62,344 bases of DNA, taken from the NCBI GenBank assembly GCA_937902735.1, contig CALELS010000018.1, forward strand, positions 1 to 62,344, read 5' to 3'. The notes beneath the pieces were generated by a model. The model ran no database searches, was not told where the DNA came from, and saw nothing but the letters and a program-made list of their open reading frames with translations. Positions 17,801 to 26,213 of the stretch are shown here, in pieces; the stretch's first letter is position 1; every line of letters begins with the position of its first letter. Made by a program: the position numbers and the translations under genes. Origin of the DNA: an uncultured Caryophanales bacterium. Lineage in GTDB: Bacteria > Bacillota_I > Bacilli_A > RFN20 > CAG-826.

Positions 17801-19192
17801 GGCAATAATGATATATCAACTTTTGCTTCTAAGTTACCTGGCACAGCAGTATATCTTGGAATGTTTGTAGAAAAATTAGAAGGGTTTACCACAGATGATG
17901 TATCAGTAGCTAAATTAGCTGCCGAGGCATTAGCAGGAATGGCTAGTGTTAATGTACCAACAACAAATGGTGGTTTTAAAGCTTTATTTGAAGGAGACAA
18001 TGATATATCAACATTTGCTGGTAAATTACCACAGGTTGGTGCATGTTTAAAATCATTTATAGAAAGTGTTGGTACTTTTGGTACACAATCATTGGATACT
18101 GTAAGAGTAGCAGTTGAAGCTATGAAAGTATTCACTGGTTTGGGGCAGATTGATATACAAAATACTGGTGAAGGACTACTTTACTTTGGTAATAATATAA
18201 TATTATTTGCTGATGAATTGAAAGAATACTTAAATAGAATGAGTGGTGTTGATAGTAAAACTCTAGATTCTACAATAGAAGAAGTTAATAAGATTATTAA
18301 TATGGCTAAGTCATTATCTACAGATAATATAGATGGTCTTAAAAACTTCGGCGAATCTTTAACAAAATTTGGCAAAGAAGGAGCTAATGGTTTTGTTAAT
18401 GCTTATAAAGATAGCCAACTTAAAACAGATTTAAGTAATGCTGTAGCTGAACTAATAAAACTTATCAAAGAAGGAATTAGTAAAAAGAAAGAAGATATAG
18501 CAAAAGCAGCAAAGGAATTAGCTAAAAAAGCAAAAGAGCCATTTAATGATAGTCAATATAAAATAGATGTTAAAAATTTAGGTAGAGCTTTTGCTCAGGG
18601 ATTTGCTAATGGTATAAGAGAGAATAAACATTTAGCTGCAGCTGAAGGTACAGCATTAGGTAATGCTGCTTATAATGCTGCTAAAACCGCTATTGACTCG
18701 CATTCACCATCTAAGAAGGCTCGTAAACTAGGTAATTTCTTCGGTGTTGGTTTTGTTAATGGTATAAGAGAAAATATTATGAATGCGTATTCAGAAAGTA
18801 AAGATATGGCTGAACATGCCGTACAAGGATTAAGTAATGCTATATCAAATGTTACTGATATGATTAATAATGATATGGATAGTCAACCAACCATTAGACC
18901 AATATTGGATTTAAGTGATGTAGAAAATGGAGTAGGAACTTTAAATTCTATGTTTATGAATCCAACAATTGGTGCAGCTTCAAACCTTAATGCTATTAGT
19001 GTAGGTATGAGATCATATCGTCAAAATGGCGGTGAAGATGTAGTGTCTGCTATTAATAAATTAGGAAAGAATTTAAGTAATATGGGTGGAGATACATATC
19101 ATATAGATGGAATTACTTATGACGATGGTTCAAATGTATCTGAAGCAGTAAGAACATTAGTTCATGCTGCAAAAATAGAAAGGAGGACTTAG
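11891..19192 (+). CDS. Tape measure protein
   Basis: 2433 residues, the largest gene; sets tail length. An alpha-helical N-terminal part with FEQKMGAIQTIMAG-like sequence and SWGYTWEYIFGDFNEA is followed by long hydrophobic Ala/Gly/Ile-rich segments (about residues 600-1500) likely to be inserted in host membranes at DNA ejection. Residues about 1520-2100 contain at least eight tandem units of about 65 residues, each with GDNDI..F..KLP.VG and a PNSGG linker. The C-terminal part contains DSHSPSKKARKLGNFFGVGF, a tail-tape motif. By the usual proportion of about 0.15 nm per residue, a very long tail is expected. Confidence 0.93.
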   Translation: MSGKTIDEKVVEMRFDNNNFERNVSTTMSTLDKLKEKLNLTGASKGLENISSAANNVKFDGISNGLDSVQAHFSNMQVVAMTAISRITNAVIDLGKRIVDTFAIQPVTTGFNEYEQKMGAIQTIMAGTGEKLPTVKKYLEELNKYADDTIYSFSDMTTNIGKFTNAGISLKDSVAAIKGVANVAAVSGATAAQASHAMYNFAQALSMGYVQLIDWKSIENANMATDEFKRHLLDTAVALGTVKKEGKDTYKVISKNTKGKTMDGLITTTKHFRDSLSYQWMTTDVLVKTLNDYSDATTKIGKKATKAATEVKTFTMMMNTLKEAAQSGWGYTWEYIFGDFNEAKKMWTEASNYFSGILDASAKARNDMLKQWHDLGGRNDLIQVFRNLAGAIESLIKPIKEAFREIFPRKTGKDLFEITKRLKDFTARLKIGEETASKIKATFKGFFSILSTGLNIFKTLANAAWEIVKSLFGFSGNILDATAKIGTFFTKISEGLKQTNFFNNAVSGMTKMIKSFIESLKGFSIGFLGKFGEVIKTIATAIGGAVSRIFKTVGEAINNGDAAKFMDLLNKGLFSMVLLKLKKFINYMAKGGTFFDTLKSFVNSVKGIADSIAGILNTVKDSLVVWQQTLKVKVLMKIATAIGILALALVVLSDIPKDKLEAGLSAITTLFIDLVAALRILMAGKLDGGKRAMNLAIGLAISVNILASALNKVAKLDAGELTKGVIAIFALVKIMTTAINKIATNTGKAVKGALGIIAMGVAIKILASAVEQLGMLDLPDLAKGVIAVGALIGALGLFIRFSKTQNAKMVKTGLGIILLAAGLKILASVCKDLAELSWEGIGKALAGIGGLLAEIAGFSALTKFFKKTITAGIAMNIFALAMKNMVKPIKELGEMDWDGIKRSLTAIGGVFAIFTATMLGLTLAARLNKGDPFGLNLMFAAMSIQTLTNMLSKICEAFVEFSKLSWEDIGKSLVSIGVSMGILVGATKLMKTQEAVRIIICAEALNILAKSIAILGSLGLQGVAIGLLGFAGIFTILAVAGKVLKPLLPTFFKLAGAIATLSGSFILLSISMAAMGAGLAVFVTSLVGAFVGFKMLGLDTIAKGLIALAGAFIIIGVAAKVLRPLTTSILALAGTMIIFGLSVAAIGVGVSLIASALATMAAVGKEGAETAGLALKALVQHILELIPIAVKQIGLGLIELLKIIRDTMPLIGEVVKETVLMLVDVLVTCAPAIARGFFETIVETLKMLVQYVPQIVDLLFEFAIQVLNKLATKIPDFIVALFNFLSTLFDACIAAFNKLDPNTFLKGVTALGILLIAMHLMASIVTIAPKAMLGVLAFGVLLAELAAVLWAVGQLNQIPGFQALVESGGNLLQAVGTAIGQFIGGIIGGLAKGMTSVLPDVATNLSQFMTNLQPFLEGINNMGLDVAAKTALLGAAILVLSTAGFIAGIQQIIPFVPDLASLGTQLSNFMTNASGFLEGANSLDANVVNSVKTLAEAILILTGANLLNNLSSFMSFFTGGNSLEGFGKQIESLGSSIKGFMDSIGTFGDEQIASIQCACEALKIIAGVGDAIPNSGGLNALFNGDNDLGAFGAKLPLIGMGLSLFLQSLGTFNEDQIKTVDCAARCIKLLAEAGNEIPNSGGLNALVNGDNDLGWFSAKLPIVGWGLSKFIGNLGTFSDEQVKTIDAAGRAIKALAEAANGIPNSGGLNALFNGDNDISKFSGKLPNLGTHLANFVTNIGTFGDDQIKTVDCAGNAIKALAEAANGIPNSGGLKTLFEGDNDIAVFGLKLPIVGKCLRGFVDSLGTFNNDQISTAECAAKCIATMATVASQVPNSGGLAKIFTGSNDISAFANKLPSVGYYLASFIEEIGEFTTSQVEIAKYASEALAIMASVNVPATGGLSTLFTGNNDISTYVSKLPSVGYYLSEFINQLNGFSEAQVLVTRFAAQALAEMASVNIPTSSSGLRAIFTGNNDISTFASKLPGTAVYLGMFVEKLEGFTTDDVSVAKLAAEALAGMASVNVPTTNGGFKALFEGDNDISTFAGKLPQVGACLKSFIESVGTFGTQSLDTVRVAVEAMKVFTGLGQIDIQNTGEGLLYFGNNIILFADELKEYLNRMSGVDSKTLDSTIEEVNKIINMAKSLSTDNIDGLKNFGESLTKFGKEGANGFVNAYKDSQLKTDLSNAVAELIKLIKEGISKKKEDIAKAAKELAKKAKEPFNDSQYKIDVKNLGRAFAQGFANGIRENKHLAAAEGTALGNAAYNAAKTAIDSHSPSKKARKLGNFFGVGFVNGIRENIMNAYSESKDMAEHAVQGLSNAISNVTDMINNDMDSQPTIRPILDLSDVENGVGTLNSMFMNPTIGAASNLNAISVGMRSYRQNGGEDVVSAINKLGKNLSNMGGDTYHIDGITYDDGSNVSEAVRTLVHAAKIERRT
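16430..18190 (+). repeat. Tandem repeat array inside tape measure gene
   Basis: Eight clear units of roughly 190-200 bases, plus a degenerate unit at each end. Each unit encodes (T/E/N)G(D/N/S)ND(I/L)..(F/Y)..KLP followed by LGTF..(D/S)(E/D)Q and an alanine-rich helix. Units 2-5 share PNSGGLNAL; units 6-9 share ASVN(V/I)P. Divergence between units shows they are old duplications, grouped into two subfamilies. Confidence 0.85.
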
Positions 19193-19195
19193 AAT

Positions 19196-22009
19196 ATGGC
19201 AACACAATATACAGTAAAAAAAGGTGATACCTTATCAGGTATTGCTAGTAGATATAATACAACAGTAAAGAATTTAGCGGCTTGGAATAATATAAAAAAT
19301 GTTAATTTAATTTATGTTAATCAAAAACTTTATGTGTCTAAGCCTTCATCTGGTTCTTCTACTTCTAAAAGTACAAAAAGCAAAAATTCAAATAAAGTTA
19401 CTTTGAAAGATATGGGCGTTCAGAAAGATACTGATCGCTCTGTCTTTATAACTTGGGATTGGAGTAAAGATCATACCGATGGTTATGAGGTCAAGTGGTA
19501 TTATTATACTGGTGACGGAGTAACATGGGAAGGTAATACTGAAACTGTAAAAACTAAATATTCACTTTATTCAGCACCAAGTAATGCCAATAGAGTTAAA
19601 GTAAAAGTCAAACCAGTTTCAAAGACATACAAAAAGAATAAAAAAGATGTAAATTATTGGACTGCAGAGTGGTCTGATCTAAAAGAATATAAATTTACTA
19701 GTAATCCTCCTTCGGTTCCATCTGTGCCATCGGTTAATATTACTGACCTAAAATTAACAGCCGAATTAAATAATTTAGATGTTAATGGTGATACAATTGA
19801 ATTTCAGGTTGTAAAAAATGATAGTAATACAGCATTTAAAACTGTGCAGGCTAAAATTGTTAGTAGACATGCTTCAGTTAATGTTAATATAGATGCTGGT
19901 GGAAAATACAAGGTAAGAGCTCGTACTTTAAAAGGTAAAGAAAAAAGTGATTGGTCTGATTATTCTGAAAATACAGGTTCTGTACCAGCAACACCTTCAA
20001 AAATGTACGAGCCAAAAGTATTATCTAAAACAGAGATACAATTGCATTGGGAACCAGTTACAAATCCTGATGTACATGATACTTCATTTGGTTATGAAAT
20101 TGAATATACAACAGAAGTTAGGTATTGGGATAGTAGTGGTGCAACAACTACAATAACAGTTGGTAAAAATTCTGGTTATTGTGAAATAACAGGTTTAGAA
20201 CAGGGGCAACATTATTATTTCAGAGTTAGAACAATAAATAGTAAAGGTCATTCTGGCTGGCTGTATTATGGAACTAAAGATGAACCAAAGGCAGTGATTC
20301 TTGGTACAGTTCCAGGAGCTCCTACTACCTGGGCATCTACTACAACGGCCATTGTTGGCGAACAATTGACTCTATATTGGGTTCATAATTCTACAGATGG
20401 TTCAAGTCAAACCTGGGCTGAATTAGAATTAACTATTGCCAATCAAACGGAAGTTCATACTATACAAAATTCTACTGATGAAGACGAAAAAGATAAAACT
20501 AGTTTCTATGAATTGATTACTGTTGATGGTTCTGGTAATGTTACAGTTAATTCGAATTTACTTAGGGCTCATTATCAAGAGGGTGTTAATATTTCGTGGA
20601 GAGTTAGAACTAGAGGTATTATGGAAAATTATGGCGATTGGTCAGTGTCTAGAACAATCGATATTTATGCACCACCAACATTAGAGCTAAGTATAAGAGA
20701 TAAAAATGATGAACAAGTATCAGAGATTAATTCTTTTCCGTTCTTTATTAAAGGTATACCTGGTCCACAAACACAAACTCCAACAGGATATCATGTTTCT
20801 ATAATAGCTAATGAAAGTTATGAAACAACAGACAATGTTGGTCGTAGCATATTAGTTAGCGAAGGACAAGAAATATATTCAAATTATTTTGATACTAAAG
20901 TTGGGCTATTAGTTCAGATGTTGCCTAATAATATTGATTTAGAAAATGGTATCGAATATATTTGTGAAGTCACAGTATCAATGGATTCAGGATTAACTGC
21001 TACAGAAAGAATTTACTTTACTGTTACTTGGGAAGATATATTTTATAATCCTGATGCTAGTATTGAAATCAATCCAGATACTTATGGGGCTAATATACAT
21101 CCATATTGCAGGTATACTCCAATTGTTCATAAAATTGTTGAACTAATTGATGGTACATATCAAAAAACAGATAATATTACAGAAGCTGGTTGGGATAATG
21201 ATCATAAAAATAATGGAGATATAGTAGAAGGTTATTATGTAGGCATCGATCAAGACGATGATAATATTGATCCTGACACTGGCGAAATGATAAAAGATTT
21301 AGATATGGTATATTCTGTACAATATAATGGTCAAACTATTTATTATTGTGAAGATGATGGTGATACTGAATTAGTTGAAAACGTTACTTTATCTGTTTAT
21401 AGAAGAGAATATGATGGAACATTTACTGAGATAGATACTGAAATTGAAAATAATGAAAGTAGATATATTCAGGATCCACACCCAGCATTAGATTATGCTC
21501 GTTATAGGATTGTTGCCGTAACTAATGACACCGGTGCTATAAGTTATACAGATGTTTCTGTTGATATGGAAGCTGAAGTAGGTTATGCTGGTGTTATTAT
21601 TCAATGGGATGAAGAATGGTCATCATATGATGTGGATAGAAATCAAGAAGATCCTTTAGCAGCTCCACCTTGGGCTGGTTCATTATTAAGATTACCATAT
21701 AATATTGATGTTTCAAATAAAAACAATGTAGATGTTGAATTAGTTGAATATGCTGGACGTAGTCATCCGGTTTCATATTATGGTACGCATATTGGAGAAA
21801 CAGCATCTTGGAATTTAACTATTGATGCTGAAGATAAAGACACATTATATGGTTTACGTCGCTTAGCACGTTGGTTAGGAGATGTGTATGTTAGAGAACC
21901 ATCTGGTAGTGGTTATTGGGCTAATATTAAGGTATCATTTAGTCAAACACATTTAGAGGTAGTTATACCAGTTTCTTTAGAAATAACTCGTGTGGAAGGA
22001 GGAATCTAG
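19196..22009 (+). CDS. LysM and Fn3 tail protein
   Basis: 937 residues. A LysM peptidoglycan-binding domain occupies residues 4-48 (YTVKKGDTLSGIASRYNTTV...IYVNQKLYV). A Ser/Lys linker and several fibronectin-III-like beta domains follow (PSKMYEPKVLSKTEIQLHWE, GLEQGQHYYFRVRTINSKGHS). The C-terminal region (LLRLPYNIDVSNKNNVDVELVEYAGR..., GLRRLARWLGDVYVREPSG) resembles distal tail proteins. It is encoded between tape measure and hub and would contact the cell wall at the tail tip. Confidence 0.7.
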   Translation: MATQYTVKKGDTLSGIASRYNTTVKNLAAWNNIKNVNLIYVNQKLYVSKPSSGSSTSKSTKSKNSNKVTLKDMGVQKDTDRSVFITWDWSKDHTDGYEVKWYYYTGDGVTWEGNTETVKTKYSLYSAPSNANRVKVKVKPVSKTYKKNKKDVNYWTAEWSDLKEYKFTSNPPSVPSVPSVNITDLKLTAELNNLDVNGDTIEFQVVKNDSNTAFKTVQAKIVSRHASVNVNIDAGGKYKVRARTLKGKEKSDWSDYSENTGSVPATPSKMYEPKVLSKTEIQLHWEPVTNPDVHDTSFGYEIEYTTEVRYWDSSGATTTITVGKNSGYCEITGLEQGQHYYFRVRTINSKGHSGWLYYGTKDEPKAVILGTVPGAPTTWASTTTAIVGEQLTLYWVHNSTDGSSQTWAELELTIANQTEVHTIQNSTDEDEKDKTSFYELITVDGSGNVTVNSNLLRAHYQEGVNISWRVRTRGIMENYGDWSVSRTIDIYAPPTLELSIRDKNDEQVSEINSFPFFIKGIPGPQTQTPTGYHVSIIANESYETTDNVGRSILVSEGQEIYSNYFDTKVGLLVQMLPNNIDLENGIEYICEVTVSMDSGLTATERIYFTVTWEDIFYNPDASIEINPDTYGANIHPYCRYTPIVHKIVELIDGTYQKTDNITEAGWDNDHKNNGDIVEGYYVGIDQDDDNIDPDTGEMIKDLDMVYSVQYNGQTIYYCEDDGDTELVENVTLSVYRREYDGTFTEIDTEIENNESRYIQDPHPALDYARYRIVAVTNDTGAISYTDVSVDMEAEVGYAGVIIQWDEEWSSYDVDRNQEDPLAAPPWAGSLLRLPYNIDVSNKNNVDVELVEYAGRSHPVSYYGTHIGETASWNLTIDAEDKDTLYGLRRLARWLGDVYVREPSGSGYWANIKVSFSQTHLEVVIPVSLEITRVEGGI

Positions 22010-22010
22010 T

Positions 22011-23069
22011 ATGGTTGATTGGACTAAGTCAATGCAACAGACATTCGAATATTATATTGTTGATCCTAACACTTGGAAAAATGCAAGTAGACTTGAAAAT
22101 GTAAAATCATGTACAATCAATCGAGATTCTGATTCGGAAACCTTAGGTTCAGCATCTATTAATGTTGTAAATGTTCTTGGGGAATGTTATGTAAGAGTTT
22201 ATCTTGTAACAAGTCAAAATGGCGCTACTGAAAAACATCCATTAGGTACTTTTCTTGTGCAAACTCCATCTTCAAGTTTTAATGGGCGTATCAGAAATGT
22301 CACAATGGATGCTTATACCCCATTAATTGAATTAAAAGAAAATAAACCGCCTATAGGATATACGATTCTTAAAAATGCTAATATTATGGATAATGCATAT
22401 ATGCTTGCTAGAGAAAATGTTAGAGCTCCAGTATCTAAACCTAAAAGCAGCGAGACACTTTATAAAGATTTTGTTGCTTCTACTGAAGATACTTGGATGT
22501 CTTTTTTGATAGATTTAGTAGCTAATGCCAAATTTGAATTCAGTTTAGATGAATTAGGAAGAATCTTATTTAATCCAAAACAAGAGGTTAGCAGTTTACA
22601 ACCGGTATGGACATTTAATGATGATAATAGTTCAATATTATTACCAGAAATATCTATGGATCACGATTTATATGGAATACCAAATGTTGTAGAGGTTGTA
22701 TACTCTGAAGGTGGTAAATACTATTGTTCAAGAGTTAAAAACGAAGAAGAGAGTAGTCCTATATCTATAGTAAATCGTGGAAGGGAAATTGTTCATAGAG
22801 AAGTAAATCCTAGTTTAGCAGGAATGCCATCACAAAGACAATTAGATGAATATGCTATTAATTTGTTAAAGACTTTGTCTTCTGTTGAATATACAGTAAG
22901 TTATTCACATGGATATTGTCCTGTTAGATTAGGTGATTGTGTAAGATTAAATTATGCAAAAGCTGGTATAACAGATGTTAAAGCAAAAGTTATAAATCAG
23001 TCAATAAATTGTAGTTCAGGATGTCAAGTTACTGAAACTGCAGTATTTACAACTAAATTGTGGAGGTGA
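22011..23069 (+). CDS. Tail hub / baseplate protein
   Basis: 352 residues; start at 22011 after GAAGGAGG. Contains VKSCTINRDSDSETLGSASINV, VRVYLVTSQNGATEKHPLGTFL and CPVRLGDCVRLNY, seen in tail-hub proteins related to prophage XkdQ/gp27-like components. No protease motif is evident. It sits between the distal tail protein and the OB-fold/coiled-coil fibre protein. Confidence 0.6.
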   Translation: MVDWTKSMQQTFEYYIVDPNTWKNASRLENVKSCTINRDSDSETLGSASINVVNVLGECYVRVYLVTSQNGATEKHPLGTFLVQTPSSSFNGRIRNVTMDAYTPLIELKENKPPIGYTILKNANIMDNAYMLARENVRAPVSKPKSSETLYKDFVASTEDTWMSFLIDLVANAKFEFSLDELGRILFNPKQEVSSLQPVWTFNDDNSSILLPEISMDHDLYGIPNVVEVVYSEGGKYYCSRVKNEEESSPISIVNRGREIVHREVNPSLAGMPSQRQLDEYAINLLKTLSSVEYTVSYSHGYCPVRLGDCVRLNYAKAGITDVKAKVINQSINCSSGCQVTETAVFTTKLWR

Positions 23070-23074
23070 TAAGT

Positions 23075-24862
23075 TTGGCATTATCCTATGAATTGATCTC
23101 GCAATTTGCGAAGATAACTAATGATAAAAAAGAAATGAATAAAGAATCTAATGTTTATGGTACAATTGTAAGATATGGTAATGCGAATTATGTCAGACTT
23201 GACGGTTCAGACTTATTAACTCCATATGAAAGTACAATTGCTGTTGATGATGGAGATAGAGTACTAGTAGCTATTAAAAATCATTCTGCTACAATAACAG
23301 GCAGTACTACTAATCCATCAGCAAGTAATAAAGAATTAGTTCAAACAAATGAAAAAGTTGCAAAGTTTAATACTGTAATGGCTGATAAAATTGAAACCAG
23401 AGATTTAGAAGCTATTAATGGATATTTTCAACAAGTATTAGCTATAACAGGTAAATATGAAGATTTAACAGCAGTTAATGCTGATATTGAAACACTTAAA
23501 GCGAAATATGCTAGCATGGATGAGTTGAGTGCTGCTGATGCTAAAATTATTAATGCTGAAATCGATGTTATTGTAAATAAGGTTTTAGAATCACAAGAAA
23601 TTACAACTCAAGAAATTGAAGCGGTAAAGGCCGAGTTTAGTAATTTGGCAGCATACAATGCTAAGTTTGTATATTTAATGGCTGAAGTATTAAAAGTTGA
23701 GAAAGCAGATATAGCAGAATTAGATGCAAAAAAAGTTAGTACTCAAGCGTTAGAAGCCGTTCAAGCACAAGTAGACAATTTAAATGTTAATGTGTTTGAT
23801 GCTGAAACTGGTAATGTTAAATTTCTAAATGTTGATTTTAGTAATATTGATATAGCATGGATTGGTCAATTTTTCAGTGAATCTGGCGTTATACAAAATG
23901 TTCAAACTGAACAAGGTTACGTATCAGGTCAATTATATGGTGTTACTATTAATGGTGATATGATAATAGGTAATTCTATACAGGCTGATAAATTAGTGAT
24001 TTTAGGTGAGGATGGTATATATTATAAACTTAATATAGATGGTCTTAACAATATCAGTACATCTCAATCTTCTAAATTTACTGTTTTACAAAATAAACCA
24101 GATGACTGGGAGACTAACTATAAAGATTACTATATTATTAATAACAACAAATATATTCATATTACTGGTGATGCCGCACCTACATGGAATGAAAATGATT
24201 ATTATAAATTAAGTTCTATTCATCAATCAGGTTTAGATGGTACAAATATTTTAGCAAAAACTATAACAGCTGACAAAATAACAGTTAGTGATTTAGTTGC
24301 ATTCGGTGCTACTATAGGTGGTTTTCATATTTCTAATCATTCCATATATTCAGGAGTTAAAAAATCAGTTAATAATACTACTCGTGGAATTTATATGGAT
24401 GATAATGGGCAAATAGCAATAGGTGATTCCAATAATTATCTTAAATATTATTTAGATGAAACAGATAATACTTATAAATTAAAAATTTCAGCGGGTATTA
24501 TAGAAATGGGTGGCACTGGTAAAACACTTGACGAAACACTTGAAGAGATTCGAGAAGAGATGACCATACATTTGGTATTAGAATCATCAAGAGGTACAGT
24601 ATTTAAAAATAATCAAGCTTCTACGGTACTTTCTGTTATAATTTATAGAGGTAATGAAAGAATAACAAATATAACTGACTTAAGAGCAGCTATGGGTAAT
24701 AATGTATATTTACAATGGAAATGGAGACGAATTACTGATAATGATTATGGTATAATATCAGCTAGTGATAGTCATATTTCAGAACAAGGCTTTAAATATA
24801 CAATATCACCAGCAGATGTAGATACCCAAGTCACTTATATGTGTGAATTAATAAATAGTTAA
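23075..24862 (+). CDS. Tail spike / fibre base protein with OB-like domain and coiled coil
   Basis: 595 residues from a TTG start at 23075, chosen because GGAGGTG lies six bases upstream; a GTG at 23060 is in frame but poorly placed. Residues 30-80 (YGTIVRYGNANYVRLDGS...GDRVLVAIKNHSATITGS) look like an OB-fold domain. Residues 90-240 are heptad-rich coiled coil. The middle part (IIGNSIQADKLVILGEDGIYYKL) and the end are beta-rich fibre. Probably links hub to receptor-binding fibres. Confidence 0.6.
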   Translation: MALSYELISQFAKITNDKKEMNKESNVYGTIVRYGNANYVRLDGSDLLTPYESTIAVDDGDRVLVAIKNHSATITGSTTNPSASNKELVQTNEKVAKFNTVMADKIETRDLEAINGYFQQVLAITGKYEDLTAVNADIETLKAKYASMDELSAADAKIINAEIDVIVNKVLESQEITTQEIEAVKAEFSNLAAYNAKFVYLMAEVLKVEKADIAELDAKKVSTQALEAVQAQVDNLNVNVFDAETGNVKFLNVDFSNIDIAWIGQFFSESGVIQNVQTEQGYVSGQLYGVTINGDMIIGNSIQADKLVILGEDGIYYKLNIDGLNNISTSQSSKFTVLQNKPDDWETNYKDYYIINNNKYIHITGDAAPTWNENDYYKLSSIHQSGLDGTNILAKTITADKITVSDLVAFGATIGGFHISNHSIYSGVKKSVNNTTRGIYMDDNGQIAIGDSNNYLKYYLDETDNTYKLKISAGIIEMGGTGKTLDETLEEIREEMTIHLVLESSRGTVFKNNQASTVLSVIIYRGNERITNITDLRAAMGNNVYLQWKWRRITDNDYGIISASDSHISEQGFKYTISPADVDTQVTYMCELINS

Positions 24863-24865
24863 AAA

Positions 24866-24890
24866 CCGTCAAAATGGCGGAAAAATTTTG
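24866..24890 (+). terminator. Weak hairpin between fibre genes
   Basis: CCGTC (24866-24870) pairs with GGCGG (24876-24880), loop AAAAT, followed by AAAAATTTT. There is no good T-run. The 17-base string GTCAAAATGGCGGAAAA at 24868-24884 recurs exactly at 35967-35983. Confidence 0.3.
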
Positions 24891-24905
24891 AAAGGAGAAT
24901 TAATT

Positions 24906-26210
24906 ATGGCAATTAAAGCTGCTGATCAAATTACGATCACTGATATAACCGATGCTTATTCGGTTCTTTTAACTTCTGAAGCATTTACATTTGTTGGTGG
25001 AACAGGAGGAGCTGCTTCTGGTAGTACTTGTTCTACAGATGCTGTTGCATATTGTGGTACTAATCAATGCACAAATGTAAGTGTTACTCAGAGCGCAATA
25101 AAATTTTATAACGCCAGTGGAACAGAAGTTACTACTGGTATAAGTGCTACGGTTACAAATAGTGGAACAAGTAAAGTAACAATAACATTTAGTTTATCTG
25201 CTACTTTATCCCAAGCTCTCGAAGCAGATATACCTGTTGTAGTTGATGGAATAACAGTTCATAAGAAATTTTCATTAGCTGTTGCTAAAACGGGTCAAAC
25301 AGGACAAACAGGTGCTACTGGTAGAGGTATTAGTTCAACAGTTGTTGATTATCAATCTTCAACATCTAATACTACAGTTCCTACTGGAACATGGTCTACA
25401 ACAATACCATCAGTTGATGCTGGAAAATATTTATGGACAAGAACAACAATAAATTATACAAGTGGAGATCCTTCTGTATCTTATTCTGTAGCCAAACAAG
25501 GTGCCACTGGAACAACTGGTAGTCAATGGTATTCTGGTACTGGTATAACAGGCACATCAACAACTGCAACAATATTTAGTGGTTCTGGTGTTTCTAATGC
25601 AAGAGTTAATGACTGTTATTTAAATACTGATACTGGTAATACTTATAAATGTACAGTTGCTGGTGCGGCCTCTGCTGCTAAATGGGTTTATACAGGAAAT
25701 ATTAAAGGTGTTACTGGAGATACAGGTAATGGTGTTAATGGAGCTACTGTAACATATGCTTCTAGTACATCAAATACAACGGCACCAACAAGTGGTTGGC
25801 AATCGACTCCACCATCTGTTGCTGCTGGTAATTATTTATGGACAAAAACAGTATTTAGTTATACTGATGGAACGTCAAGTGATCCGCAATATTCTGTAGC
25901 AAAACAAGGTTCTACAGGTGCTGCTGGAGCAGATGCAATAACTGTATCTGTCACATCTTCAAATGGTACTGTATTTAAGAATAATTCTGGTTCTACTGTA
26001 TTAACTGCTCATGTATATAAAGCTGGTGCTGAGAAAACAGTTAATTCTTCTACTGGTGTAGTTGCAGACAGTTTAGGAACTATAAAATGGTATAAGGGTG
26101 CTCCAACAGATACACAACCAAGTGGATGGCCTAAAGCTGCTGGTACATTGACAATTGCTGCATCTGATGTAACTAACGTACAACCTTATACGTGTCAATT
26201 GGAGAGTTAG
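24906..26210 (+). CDS. Tail fibre protein with collagen-like and W-S-T-P modules
   Basis: 434 residues, start at 24906 after GAAAGGAG. Ser/Thr/Gly-rich. A short collagen-like TGQTGQTGATGRG and two repeated modules (GTWSTTIPSVDAGKYLWTRT and GWQSTPPSVAAGNYLWTKT, each followed by YT.G) mark an adhesin-type fibre. The C-terminal Ig-like part (SVTSSNGTVFKNNSGSTVL) is matched in the preceding gene (ESSRGTVFKNNQASTVLSV), showing domain sharing between neighbours. Confidence 0.6.
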   Translation: MAIKAADQITITDITDAYSVLLTSEAFTFVGGTGGAASGSTCSTDAVAYCGTNQCTNVSVTQSAIKFYNASGTEVTTGISATVTNSGTSKVTITFSLSATLSQALEADIPVVVDGITVHKKFSLAVAKTGQTGQTGATGRGISSTVVDYQSSTSNTTVPTGTWSTTIPSVDAGKYLWTRTTINYTSGDPSVSYSVAKQGATGTTGSQWYSGTGITGTSTTATIFSGSGVSNARVNDCYLNTDTGNTYKCTVAGAASAAKWVYTGNIKGVTGDTGNGVNGATVTYASSTSNTTAPTSGWQSTPPSVAAGNYLWTKTVFSYTDGTSSDPQYSVAKQGSTGAAGADAITVSVTSSNGTVFKNNSGSTVLTAHVYKAGAEKTVNSSTGVVADSLGTIKWYKGAPTDTQPSGWPKAAGTLTIAASDVTNVQPYTCQLES

Positions 26211-26213
26211 GTT

